This document shows, piece after piece, positions 23,309 through 31,189 of a stretch of DNA of 31,202 bases. The position numbers and the translations under genes were made by a program. How positions within the stretch are numbered: the stretch's first letter is position 1; each line of letters starts with the position of its first letter. The DNA lies in NCBI GenBank assembly GCA_046302135.1, contig JBKCIQ010000104.1, positions 1-31,202 on the forward strand. The letters run 5' to 3'. The notes under the pieces were generated by a model, which was not told the origin of the DNA, searched no databases, and saw nothing but the letters and a program-made list of their open reading frames with translations. This DNA comes from AM-1111 sp046302135. GTDB lineage: Bacteria > Bacteroidota > Bacteroidia > B-17B0 > Aurantibacillaceae.

Positions 23309-26300
23309 TTATATTTTCCATACCAGAACGCAGACAACTTTGTATTTGTGTACTTTACCGCTTGTTTCGAAACTCTCAAAATAAATAACATAAATCCCAA
23401 TTGGTGCCTTCTCATTTTTATCGTTGAGTCCGTTCCAACTGATGGTACCCTTTTGAGCCATTGTCTCATTCTTCAATAAGCTTCTTATTAATCTCCCATT
23501 TGCGTCAAAGATCATTACACTAGCCATTTGCCCCGAATTTTCCAGAGAATAGTTGATATTAAGAACATCCTGAAAGCCGTCATTATCTGGAGAAAAAGCT
23601 TCCGGACTTACATTAACTGCACCTGAATTTTCCCCAAATAAATACTGAGAATTTCTGTAAGCCGGTGTTGCAAATCCTACCGAACTAGCAGCCGAATTCC
23701 AGTTGGTTATATCCGATGAAGGGCGATTATAATCTATTCTTTCCAATGAAACTCCCTTGGTGTCGTTCAATAAATCAAAATGAAAATCTGAAGTGTAAGC
23801 TACTTTGTCTATTACCTGGCCTGTAGCATCAGTAAGTATTACCACATCATCATCTGTGTTCATCGAAGGTAGATCTGACATGTCTAGAAATCCATTTGGA
23901 TTTGGTGTGTAATATTGTGATTTCACGATGCTCCCGCTTTCCGATAGTACGAGGTATTCTCCCGGGAAAAACAAATACCCATCAGAGCTTAAATCTTTTT
24001 GGTCTGATATTACACCCGATAGGGTGTCCTGCTCCCCAATCTGTAATCCTTTTAAATCAAATGTCCTGTCGCTTCTGTTATACAGTTCCACAAAGTCAAC
24101 CCCACCCGTTTTCGGGTCAAAAAGCAATTCGTTTATTACTATATCCCCGGCGAAAATTTGTTGAGGAAGTGCAAATCGAGCCGTATTATCCGGAGCAGTT
24201 AAAGGATTGCCCGAACAATCTAAAATCTGATTATTAACGCTGCACGTATATATTATACCGCTCTGTAATTGTACAGGCAGTACCAATTTTACACTTTCGA
24301 AATTTAATGGCACTGAAATAACTGTAAGCGGTTGGCCAACAGAATTATCTATTGAGTAATTTGTAACAGAAAGTAAACTGCTGCTATCAGTCTTTTCACT
24401 AAAGAACAGTTGAATTGTATCTGTACTGATTACTGCAATCCTCTTTAGTTTTGGTAAAACAACATCCGGATTGCTTGCTTTTACAGAGTTAATTTTTCCT
24501 GGGGTTCCACCGGCAAATGAATTAGATGCTTTCCAGTTTTCACTACCACCGCAAGGATTGTTTGGGTCAATCATTTCTAAAGAATATCCACCTTCAGATT
24601 TAGCAGGATCACTATACCAGCTATCAGAATAAGTAACAGTGTTAATGATTTTTCCTTGAGGATTTTTAAGCGTGATGGTAGAACCTGTATTGGTTAGAGA
24701 TGGAAAACTGGTGACGGAATAAACAGGCAGATTGAATCCCTGATAGGCGGCGAAACCGGATGTTCCGGTAAGTACCACAAAACTATCAGGATAAATTATA
24801 ACATCAGGAATGGTTTTGGTGGAACTTGGTGTTGATATACTGAAGTTATTTAAACTTATTGAAAAGTTGGTTCTGTTGTACAACTCAACATATTCATGAT
24901 TTGGCCAACCTAAAGGCGGGTCGGGGTCGGCCATTATTTCATTAACAACTACGTCATTAAATTTCGGAATGTAGTAAGAAAAATTAAAATTGCTGGGTGT
25001 TGCAAAATTTCCTGAACAATCAACTATATTATTGTAAGATAAAGTGTAGTTTGTTGCATTTATTAACTGAGTGTTTAGAGTTAAAATTAAACATCTTGGA
25101 TTGGAAGGTGAAATACTAACGGCTAACGGATTGCCAATTCCATTATTAATGAGGTAGCTTGAGGGTAAGGTGGATGAGTTTGCATCAGGTATTTCATCGA
25201 AGCAAATGGTGAGGTGAAGAGAATCAATCACACTTACCATAAGTGTCGCGGGGCCAACTAAATCCGGAACAATGGAATAAACAGAGTTTTGCTGTCCGGG
25301 TGTTCCTCCGTTGGAATTTGTACTAGCTGTCCAGTTTCCGGTCTGTGAACAATTTTGGTTTAAATTCGGATTGATTAATTCTAAGGACCAACCCCCTCCG
25401 TCTTTAGTCGGATCATTGTACCAACTGATATTGTAATTAACGCTGTCTATTGTGATTCCGGAATTGTCAATTAAATAAACATTATCACCAGCATCATTTA
25501 ATGAAGGCATACTACTCATTCCGCAAATAATTCCTAAAGAAGAAAATAAAGCAGTATCTGAATTTTTACAAAGTATTATATGCTGACCTGGTAAAAAATA
25601 TTTGCTATTTAAAGATGCATTAGTTACTCCATCAGAAAGCTTCCATGAAGTTAAGTCAAGTGTTTTGTTGGAACGATTGAAAATTTCAACCCATTCAACA
25701 AGAGGTAAGTTTCCTGCAGTGGGATTGGGGTCAGCCATGATTTCATTGATGAGCACATCACGGAAAACGGGAGTACTCACGTTGAAGTAAATAAAAGGAA
25801 TGGAAGAATTAGCATTGATTGTGTTTCCTGCAACGTCTTGAACGTTAGATACAGAAAGGTTGTAATTCAGACCGCTGGTGAAAGGTGCAGAAAAAGTCAA
25901 ATGAATCAATTTAAGATTGACAGCATCTCTTACTGAGTTGACAGGATTTCCTAATCCATTATCTGCAGAAAAATTATTTGTTGTTTGTGAAGTGGCAAGA
26001 TCAACATCCTCGTTGAATAAAACATCCAAAGTTGTGGAAGATGTTGCATTTGCAGTAACCAACAAAGGTGGTGTTTGGTCTAATACAATCGCCCCCGCAT
26101 AGATGTCATCAAAGAAATGTTTTTGAAAAAATGAAGAAGTTGATTGCTTAATTACAATGCCAAATGAATTGTTGTTAAGAAAGGTGTTATCAGTTATGCT
26201 TCCCTCACTATTGTAATTATTTCCTGAGCCGGTTAAATCTGAGTATAATGTGAATAGATTAGAATTGTCCCTGGTAATTTTAATTTTTAATAATGAATTA

Positions 26301-26740
26301 GATGAATTCGTAGTTCCATCAACTCCGTCAATTATCTTTAAAGGAGTACCATTTGTGATTTTGTATAAACAGATGTCGTCTTGGGTATTTCCAATTCTTA
26401 CAAAATATCCATTTAAGTTCGTTGCCATAAGGTTAGACTGATCGGCTAACAGGTAAACATCCACCCAATTGGCACTGGAAGTATTAAATTGTAGGTTACA
26501 CCAAAATTCCCACTGACAATTGTTTACCAATGCGCTTGGCGTACTTAAATAAAAAGATGTTGACGCTACAATTGAATTAGATCTAAGTTGGTTGTTTATG
26601 ACTGTAAAATCACCTGCGTTTCCTGTCCATGACGGGTTATTGGTAAAGTCACCGTCAGTGAAATCATCTAGAGTCTGAGAATTTAAAGTATAGACTAATC
26701 CTAGAAATAGAATTATGAATATTTTCTTTATGAGGTCCAT
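23309..26740 (-). CDS. Giant secreted multidomain protein with three lamin-tail domains and a FlgD-like end
   Basis: 1,143 residues. Signal peptide (MDLIKKIFIILFLGLVYTLNS), then a LamG-like jelly-roll (about 24-215), then alternating Ig-like (Big_5/SbsA-type) and lamin-tail (LTD) domains. The Ig-like units are at about 225-320, 497-590 and 765-860. The LTDs are at about 327-450 (VLINEIMADPNP), 595-710 (VVVNEIMADPDP) and 870-990 (IVINELLFDP), each with the conserved V-E-x-x-N-R-S/T pattern. The C-terminus (EAFSPDNDGFQDVLNINYSL ... GLNDKNEKAPIGIYVIYFES) is the FlgD/gliding-type end used for T9SS export. LTDs bind extracellular nucleic acid or matrix; in Bacteroidota such proteins are thought to be adhesive surface fibres. 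Transcribed alone, it is divergent from asd. Confidence 0.88.
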   Translation of the reverse strand: MDLIKKIFIILFLGLVYTLNSQTLDDFTDGDFTNNPSWTGNAGDFTVINNQLRSNSIVASTSFYLSTPSALVNNCQWEFWCNLQFNTSSANWVDVYLLADQSNLMATNLNGYFVRIGNTQDDICLYKITNGTPLKIIDGVDGTTNSSNSLLKIKITRDNSNLFTLYSDLTGSGNNYNSEGSITDNTFLNNNSFGIVIKQSTSSFFQKHFFDDIYAGAIVLDQTPPLLVTANATSSTTLDVLFNEDVDLATSQTTNNFSADNGLGNPVNSVRDAVNLKLIHLTFSAPFTSGLNYNLSVSNVQDVAGNTINANSSIPFIYFNVSTPVFRDVLINEIMADPNPTAGNLPLVEWVEIFNRSNKTLDLTSWKLSDGVTNASLNSKYFLPGQHIILCKNSDTALFSSLGIICGMSSMPSLNDAGDNVYLIDNSGITIDSVNYNISWYNDPTKDGGGWSLELINPNLNQNCSQTGNWTASTNSNGGTPGQQNSVYSIVPDLVGPATLMVSVIDSLHLTICFDEIPDANSSTLPSSYLINNGIGNPLAVSISPSNPRCLILTLNTQLINATNYTLSYNNIVDCSGNFATPSNFNFSYYIPKFNDVVVNEIMADPDPPLGWPNHEYVELYNRTNFSISLNNFSISTPSSTKTIPDVIIYPDSFVVLTGTSGFAAYQGFNLPVYSVTSFPSLTNTGSTITLKNPQGKIINTVTYSDSWYSDPAKSEGGYSLEMIDPNNPCGGSENWKASNSFAGGTPGKINSVKASNPDVVLPKLKRIAVISTDTIQLFFSEKTDSSSLLSVTNYSIDNSVGQPLTVISVPLNFESVKLVLPVQLQSGIIYTCSVNNQILDCSGNPLTAPDNTARFALPQQIFAGDIVINELLFDPKTGGVDFVELYNRSDRTFDLKGLQIGEQDTLSGVISDQKDLSSDGYLFFPGEYLVLSESGSIVKSQYYTPNPNGFLDMSDLPSMNTDDDVVILTDATGQVIDKVAYTSDFHFDLLNDTKGVSLERIDYNRPSSDITNWNSAASSVGFATPAYRNSQYLFGENSGAVNVSPEAFSPDNDGFQDVLNINYSLENSGQMASVMIFDANGRLIRSLLKNETMAQKGTISWNGLNDKNEKAPIGIYVIYFESFETSGKVHKYKVVCVLVWKI

Positions 26741-26858
26741 TTTAAGTCAAGTAAAGATAATAAATCCGCGTTATCAAATAATGAGTAAATATTAAGTAAT
26801 TGCTATTTCTAGTTTGAATATTTTTTTCATATTTACGTAATATAATTTTTGCTGAAAT

Positions 26859-27848
26859 ATGAAAATTGCAGTTGTAGGGGCTACGGGTTTGGTAGGCAGT
26901 ACCATGTTAAAAGTACTGGAGGAAAGAAATTTTCCGGTTGATGAATTAATTCCTGTGGCATCAGAGAAAAGTGTGGGTAAAACACTTGAGTTTAAAGGAA
27001 AAAAAATTGCGGTTAAAAGTGTTGAAGATGCCATCAGTTCTAAACCTACGTTAGCACTTTTTTCGGCGGGCGGAGGTAATTCTTTGCAGTTTGCACCCAA
27101 GTTTGCCCAGGCAGGAATTACAGTAATAGACAATAGTTCCGCGTGGCGTATGCACCCTGAAATCCCACTTGTGGTGCCCGAAATTAATGCTCATATTTTA
27201 ACCAAAGAAAATAAAATCATTGCCAACCCGAATTGTTCCACCATTCAGATGGTAATGGTACTTAACCCACTTCATAAAAAATTTAAGATTAAAAGAGTAG
27301 TTGCTTCTACCTATCAAAGCGTAACCGGTACGGGAGTAAAAGCGGTGCAACAACTCATGAATGAAAGAGGAGGTAAATCGGGAGAAATGGCCTACAAGTA
27401 CCCAATTGATTTAAATGTTATTCCGCAGATTGATGTTTTTTTGGAGAATGGTTACACCAAAGAAGAGATGAAAATGGTGAACGAGACCAAAAAAATTATG
27501 GGTGATGACAGAATTCAGGTTACTGCAACAACAGTAAGGATTCCGGTAATAGGTGGCCACTCAGAATCGGTTAACATTGAATTTGAAAATGAATTTGAAC
27601 TTTCTGAAATAAGACAAATACTTTCACAAAGTAATGGCTTGGTAGTTGAAGATGACATCGACAAGCAAATCTACCCCATGCCAATGAATTCGCACAACAA
27701 AGACGAAGTATTTGTGGGAAGAATCAGAAGAGATGAGACCATTAAAAATGGATTGAATCTCTGGATTGTTGCAGATAATTTACGTAAAGGTGCTGCAACG
27801 AACGCTGTTCAAATTGCTGAGTTTCTTTATAAAAATCACTTGTGTTAG
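26859..27848 (+). CDS. asd: Aspartate-semialdehyde dehydrogenase
   Basis: 329 residues. The enzyme converts aspartyl phosphate to aspartate semialdehyde with NADPH, at the branch to lysine/diaminopimelate, threonine and methionine. The Rossmann start VGATGLVGSTMLKVL is intact. The catalytic Cys126 is in IANPNCSTIQ, Gln153 in STYQSVTG, and the acid/base His234 in GGHSESV; Arg227 is at the substrate site. It starts about 118 bp after the divergent LTD gene start and ends 65 bp before the tryptophan dioxygenase gene on the same strand. Confidence 0.97.
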   Translation: MKIAVVGATGLVGSTMLKVLEERNFPVDELIPVASEKSVGKTLEFKGKKIAVKSVEDAISSKPTLALFSAGGGNSLQFAPKFAQAGITVIDNSSAWRMHPEIPLVVPEINAHILTKENKIIANPNCSTIQMVMVLNPLHKKFKIKRVVASTYQSVTGTGVKAVQQLMNERGGKSGEMAYKYPIDLNVIPQIDVFLENGYTKEEMKMVNETKKIMGDDRIQVTATTVRIPVIGGHSESVNIEFENEFELSEIRQILSQSNGLVVEDDIDKQIYPMPMNSHNKDEVFVGRIRRDETIKNGLNLWIVADNLRKGAATNAVQIAEFLYKNHLC

Positions 27849-27913
27849 CAATGAGGTCAATCATTTTTCAAAGTATTTAATTTATTTAATTTCTTAACTA
27901 AACAACTTCTATC

Positions 27914-28900
27914 ATGAATTCAGAAATAGAAAATAAAGTCCAAAAACTTCAGGATAAATATGAGTCTATGGGACAAAGCATGGAGTCTTACCTGGACGGA
28001 TTGCTGATTTCAAATTATCTTACCTATTGGGATTACACAATGGTAGATACTTTACTCACATTACAAAAGCCAAAAACAGATTTTCCGGATGAGTTGATAT
28101 TCATTATATATCATCAAATAACAGAGCTCTATTTCAAATTATCATTGCATGAATTTGAGCAAGTTGCAAACAATGGACGAGATATTAAGGCTAATGGAAA
28201 GGATTTAGGATGGAAAGAAAAGATAGACGTGAATTTTTTTATTGCTCGTGTTACAAGAATCAACAGATATTTTGAAGCGTTAACTAAGAGCTTTGACATC
28301 ATGGTAGATGGAATGGAAAAGGAACAATTTCTAAGATATAGAATGGCTTTGTTGCCGGCCAGTGGATTTCAAAGTGCCCAATATCGTAAAATAGAAATTT
28401 GCTCAACTGATTTTGTCAATTTGGTAGATAAAGAATTGCGTGAGCAATATCATGGGAAAAGCATTGAGGAAATGTTTAATCATATTTACTGGAACAAAGG
28501 CGCAACAGAATTAGAAAGTGGAAAAAAAACTTTGACGCTTCAACAATTCGAAAAAAAATATTCTGAGGAATTTATTCAACTCGCCAACGATTACAAAAAC
28601 AAAAATCTTTGGATGAAGTACAAATCTCTATCCGCGGAAGATCAGAAAAATCAGACTTTAATTGATGCCTTACGTCAGCTGGATGTGAATGTGAATATTA
28701 ATTGGCCTTTGGTTCATTACAAATCCGCTGTACGTTATTTGGCGCAAGAAAACAGCGATGTGCCTGCTACAGGTGGTACCAACTGGCAAAAATATTTACC
28801 ACCACGCTTTCAAAAAAGAATTTTTTACCCCGAATTGTGGAGCGAAGAGGAAAAAAATGAATGGGGCAAAAAATGGGTTGAGTCTGTTAGACGGGCATAA
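27914..28900 (+). CDS. kynA: Tryptophan 2,3-dioxygenase family protein
   Basis: 328 residues, all-helical, matching TDO: IIYHQITELYFKLSLHE with the distal His67, the LLPASGFQSAQYR loop near 147-158, the proximal heme ligand His268 in WPLVHYKSAVRYL, and PATGGTNWQKYLPP, which closes over the substrate. It oxidises L-tryptophan to N-formylkynurenine. No other kynurenine-pathway genes (kynB, kynU) are in the window, so the pathway may be dispersed or used for NAD synthesis elsewhere. It starts 65 bp after asd. Some sequence features (loop from 196 to 240) differ from the enterobacterial type, but the heme and substrate residues are present. Confidence 0.9.
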   Translation: MNSEIENKVQKLQDKYESMGQSMESYLDGLLISNYLTYWDYTMVDTLLTLQKPKTDFPDELIFIIYHQITELYFKLSLHEFEQVANNGRDIKANGKDLGWKEKIDVNFFIARVTRINRYFEALTKSFDIMVDGMEKEQFLRYRMALLPASGFQSAQYRKIEICSTDFVNLVDKELREQYHGKSIEEMFNHIYWNKGATELESGKKTLTLQQFEKKYSEEFIQLANDYKNKNLWMKYKSLSAEDQKNQTLIDALRQLDVNVNINWPLVHYKSAVRYLAQENSDVPATGGTNWQKYLPPRFQKRIFYPELWSEEEKNEWGKKWVESVRRA

Positions 28901-28951
28901 TCTTTTTGGATTATTTTCAAACTGAATTGGTTTGATTATAATCTTTATTTC

Positions 28952-29659
28952 ATGAAATACGCAATTGTTGAGGACAATCACTTGGCCTATGAGGTATTGT
29001 CCAAAATTTTATCAAAATTTGATTTCCTAAGAGAAATATCACTCTCCCAATCGATAGAAGAAAATATCGACACGTTAAATACTGAAAAACCTGATTTGAT
29101 TTTTCTGGATATGGAGCTGGAGCGATTGAATGGAATTGATATTCTAAATAAATTAAATTTTAATCCTATGGTAATTGCTGTAACGGCACATAAGGATTTT
29201 GCGCCCAACGCATTTGATAGAAACTTTGTGGATTATATCATTAAACCGGTTCAACCAGAAAGATTAGCATCAGCACTAATTAAAGTTAAAGAGAGATTTT
29301 TTTTGATAAATGGAAGTTCTAATATTCAAAATTTAAGGGCCATAAAGCCGGAATATATTTTTGTTCGTTCAAATTCTATACTTACTAAAATAAAAGTAAA
29401 TGAGATTGATTATGTACAAGCGGCCGGTGATTATGTAAATATCTACACAAAAGCTAAACGTTATACGGTACATATAACGCTAAGAAGCTTGGAGGAGAAG
29501 TTACCTGAAGGCAAATTTTATCGATTGCATCGTTCTTACCTTGTTTCTTTAGACCAGGTAGATGCAATTGAGGAAGGGACAGTGTATCTTGATAAACATC
29601 CTATACCCATAGGCGAGCAATACAAGAAAGAGTTGTTGAGGAGGCTGAATTTGATTTAG
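28952..29659 (+). CDS. LytTR-family response regulator
   Basis: 235 residues. The receiver domain (about 1-120) has acidic Glu7/Asp8 (AIVEDN), the phospho-acceptor Asp53 (LIFLDMELERLNG), the switch Thr (AVTAHKD) and Lys in YIIKPVQP. A LytTR DNA-binding domain follows (about 135-235): IFVRSNSILTKIKVNEIDYV, GDYVNIYT and FYRLHRSYLVSLDQVD. LytTR regulators bind imperfect direct repeats in promoters. The usual partner, a membrane histidine kinase of the 7TM/LytS type, is not next door, so it is an orphan here. It lies 51 bp after the tryptophan dioxygenase gene and ends before the terminator at 29703. Confidence 0.95.
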   Translation: MKYAIVEDNHLAYEVLSKILSKFDFLREISLSQSIEENIDTLNTEKPDLIFLDMELERLNGIDILNKLNFNPMVIAVTAHKDFAPNAFDRNFVDYIIKPVQPERLASALIKVKERFFLINGSSNIQNLRAIKPEYIFVRSNSILTKIKVNEIDYVQAAGDYVNIYTKAKRYTVHITLRSLEEKLPEGKFYRLHRSYLVSLDQVDAIEEGTVYLDKHPIPIGEQYKKELLRRLNLI

Positions 29660-29702
29660 AAGAAGTTCATAGCAAAATATTCGGCTCAAGTTGTAGAATA
29701 AA

Positions 29703-29731
29703 AAAAGCAACAGTTTTTGGCTGTTGCTTTT
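29703..29731. terminator. Convergent terminator, response regulator / lipoprotein array
   Basis: AAAAGCAACAG (29703-29713) pairs perfectly with CTGTTGCTTTT (29721-29731), 11 bp with a 7-nt loop. It is followed by T-rich tracts on both strands, longer on the minus strand. Its arms are identical to those at 30637-30664. Confidence 0.88.
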
Positions 29732-29752
29732 GTAGGGTATTAAGTTATGGAA

Positions 29753-29995
29753 TTACTTAATTTCGCAGGTGCGGGTATAAGTGTAGTTAGTTCCGCTGGA
29801 ATTGTCATCTTGCTTGGCTGAAAAACAATTTGCCCTAGCTGATTTTTTGGAAACATCTACCATAGTGTATTTCTCCGTGTAAGGGGTTTCATTAGGATTA
29901 GTTGATGTATAACTACACTCACATACTCTGTCTTTAGAACACGAGGCTAATGCAAAAACAACAATAGCGGCTGTTAAGGAAAATATTTTTTTCAT
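29753..29995 (-). CDS. Small Cys-patterned lipoprotein, array member 1
   Basis: 80 residues. The lipobox (ALASCSKD) places the lipid on Cys19; the +2 region S-K-D would send it to the outer membrane or surface in this phylum. After it comes the family mark C25-E-C27 (DRVCECS), a variable Ser/Thr/Asn loop, the VDVSKKSARANC motif, and a terminal TCEIK. The four non-lipid cysteines could form two disulfides or a metal site. Last gene of the three-gene unit (30490 to 29753); 12 bp from the previous gene. It differs most from its sisters. Function unknown. Confidence 0.82.
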   Translation of the reverse strand: MKKIFSLTAAIVVFALASCSKDRVCECSYTSTNPNETPYTEKYTMVDVSKKSARANCFSAKQDDNSSGTNYTYTRTCEIK

Positions 29996-30007
29996 AGTGT
30001 TTTTTAT

Positions 30008-30253
30008 TTATTTTAATTCACAAGTGGTTTTTTGGCTATAATTTGCGTTAGAAGAACTTGTACTAACACAGATTCTTTTTGCAGTTGCTTTTGAAACATC
30101 AACCAAAGTAAAAGAACTTGTGGTTGTTGTTGTGTTTTGAGAACCTCCAAAATTTGCTGTATACTGTTCTGTACACTCACAAACGCGATCTTTTTTACAC
30201 GCGGTTAAGGATATTGCTACAATACCCAAACCTATTAAAGTGATTTTTTTCAT
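30008..30253 (-). CDS. Small Cys-patterned lipoprotein, array member 2
   Basis: 81 residues, same plan: lipobox SLTACKKD with lipid Cys19, DRVCECT with Cys25 and Cys27, a Thr-rich insertion, then VDVSKATAKRICVST and a terminal TTCELK. It starts 3 bp after member 3 stops, so these two are likely translated in a coupled way. The middle insertion (NTTTTTSS) is longer in runs of Thr than in the sisters. Confidence 0.85.
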   Translation of the reverse strand: MKKITLIGLGIVAISLTACKKDRVCECTEQYTANFGGSQNTTTTTSSFTLVDVSKATAKRICVSTSSSNANYSQKTTCELK

Positions 30254-30256
30254 AGT

Positions 30257-30490
30257 TTATTTAAGATTACATGTAGTTGAATATCCGGTAATTGCCACAC
30301 CATCATTATAATGTTCTTTTGTTGAAACGCAATTTGCTTTCGCAGCAGATTTTGAAACCTCAACAAGTGTGGTTGAATAGGTGTAACTCCCACCTGATTG
30401 CGTGGTGGTACACTCGCAAGTGTAATCCTTTTTACAGGATATAAGGGCAAGGGTGAAGAGCCCAATACCCAAAATTGTTATTTTTTTCAT
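30257..30490 (-). CDS. Small Cys-patterned lipoprotein, array member 3
   Basis: 77 residues; lipobox ALISCKKD (lipid Cys19), YTCECT (Cys25, Cys27), VEVSKSAAKANCVST and a terminal TTCNLK. It belongs with members 1 and 2 by its V-x-V-S-K-x-x-A-K-x-x-C motif. First gene of the three-gene unit, so its promoter must lie in the 190-bp gap upstream, which holds an extended dyad (30564-30620). Expected on the outer membrane; role unknown. Confidence 0.85.
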   Translation of the reverse strand: MKKITILGIGLFTLALISCKKDYTCECTTTQSGGSYTYSTTLVEVSKSAAKANCVSTKEHYNDGVAITGYSTTCNLK

Positions 30491-30563
30491 AGTTTTAAAA
30501 TTTCAACTAATCTATTAATTTTTTTATATGTTTAACAACTTTTGTGTTATAGCTTATCAAACG

Positions 30564-30620
30564 AATATTGTTAAAATCACTTATTTTTTAAAACCGGTTA
30601 AAAAACTGAATAACAATATT
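30564..30620. promoter_or_regulatory. Extended dyad in the gap between the two lipoprotein units
   Basis: AATATTGTT (30564-30572) and AACAATATT (30612-30620) are perfect inverted repeats. Near their centre lies the palindrome AACCGGTT (30592-30599), flanked by T4 and A4 that continue the symmetry after a 2-nt break. It sits upstream of member 3 and downstream of member 4, where the three-gene unit's promoter should be. It may be an operator or a cruciform-prone site; neither is shown. Confidence 0.35.
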
Positions 30621-30636
30621 ATACGTTTAAAAAATA

Positions 30637-30664
30637 AAAAAGCAACAGTTTGCTGTTGCTTTTT
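30637..30664 (-). terminator. Terminator of the two-gene lipoprotein unit
   Basis: AAAAAGCAACAG (30637-30648) pairs with CTGTTGCTTTTT (30653-30664), 12 bp with a 4-nt loop. On the minus strand it is followed by a T-rich run. It lies 18 bp beyond the stop of member 4 and shares its 11-bp stem with the terminator at 29703. Confidence 0.88.
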
Positions 30665-30682
30665 AAAAAATGTGATGAACTA

Positions 30683-30928
30683 TTATTTCAACTCACAAGT
30701 TGTTTTGTCTCCGGTGTAGGCAACGGGTGTTAACTCTTGATACTGTGAGGCTTCTGATTGACATAGTAGTCTTGCATCTTTTTTCCTAGAATCGTAGTAA
30801 GTTACCTTATAGGTGCTAGTAGCTCCTGTTAATGAATCAGTCTCTGTACATTCACAAACTCTGTCTTTTTTACAAGATATAAGTGCAACACCTAATAAAG
30901 CAGTTGCAAAAATTGTTACTTTTTTCAT
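30683..30928 (-). CDS. Small Cys-patterned lipoprotein, array member 4
   Basis: 81 residues; lipobox ALISCKKD (lipid Cys19), DRVCECTETD (Cys25, Cys27). The third motif differs from members 1-3 and matches member 5: TYYDSRKKDARLLCQSE, then QYQELTPVAYTGDKTTCELK. Members 4 and 5 are thus a distinct subfamily. Second gene of the two-gene unit, 21 bp after member 5. Confidence 0.85.
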   Translation of the reverse strand: MKKVTIFATALLGVALISCKKDRVCECTETDSLTGATSTYKVTYYDSRKKDARLLCQSEASQYQELTPVAYTGDKTTCELK

Positions 30929-30949
30929 TTTTTTATTTTTTGATGATTA

Positions 30950-31189
30950 TTATTTTAATTTACAAACTGTTTTACTTCCTGATGATGCTGTAGGAGTAAG
31001 ATTTTCATACTGATATGAATTTGATGTACACCACAATCTTGCGTCAGACTTCCTAGCGTCAAAGTAAGTAACATTAGCTGTTGAAGTACCTGAGCTATCC
31101 GTAATTGTACACTCACAAACCCTGTCTTTTTTACAAGAAATTAGAGTTATGCAAATAATTGCGAAAGCTATTAGTGATATTTTTTTCAT
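30950..31189 (-). CDS. Small Cys-patterned lipoprotein, array member 5
   Basis: 79 residues; lipobox TLISCKKD (lipid Cys19), DRVCECTITD (Cys25, Cys27), TYFDARKSDARLWCTSN, then QYENLTPTASSGSKTVCKLK. Closest to member 4. It begins 13 bp from the window edge, so its promoter, and possibly more array members, lie beyond the window. Confidence 0.85.
   Translation of the reverse strand: MKKISLIAFAIICITLISCKKDRVCECTITDSSGTSTANVTYFDARKSDARLWCTSNSYQYENLTPTASSGSKTVCKLK

Noticed and set aside
30250..30465. 71-residue frame overlapping lipoprotein member 3 on the same strand
   Set aside because: Shadow of the real gene in another frame; no lipobox, unusual composition.
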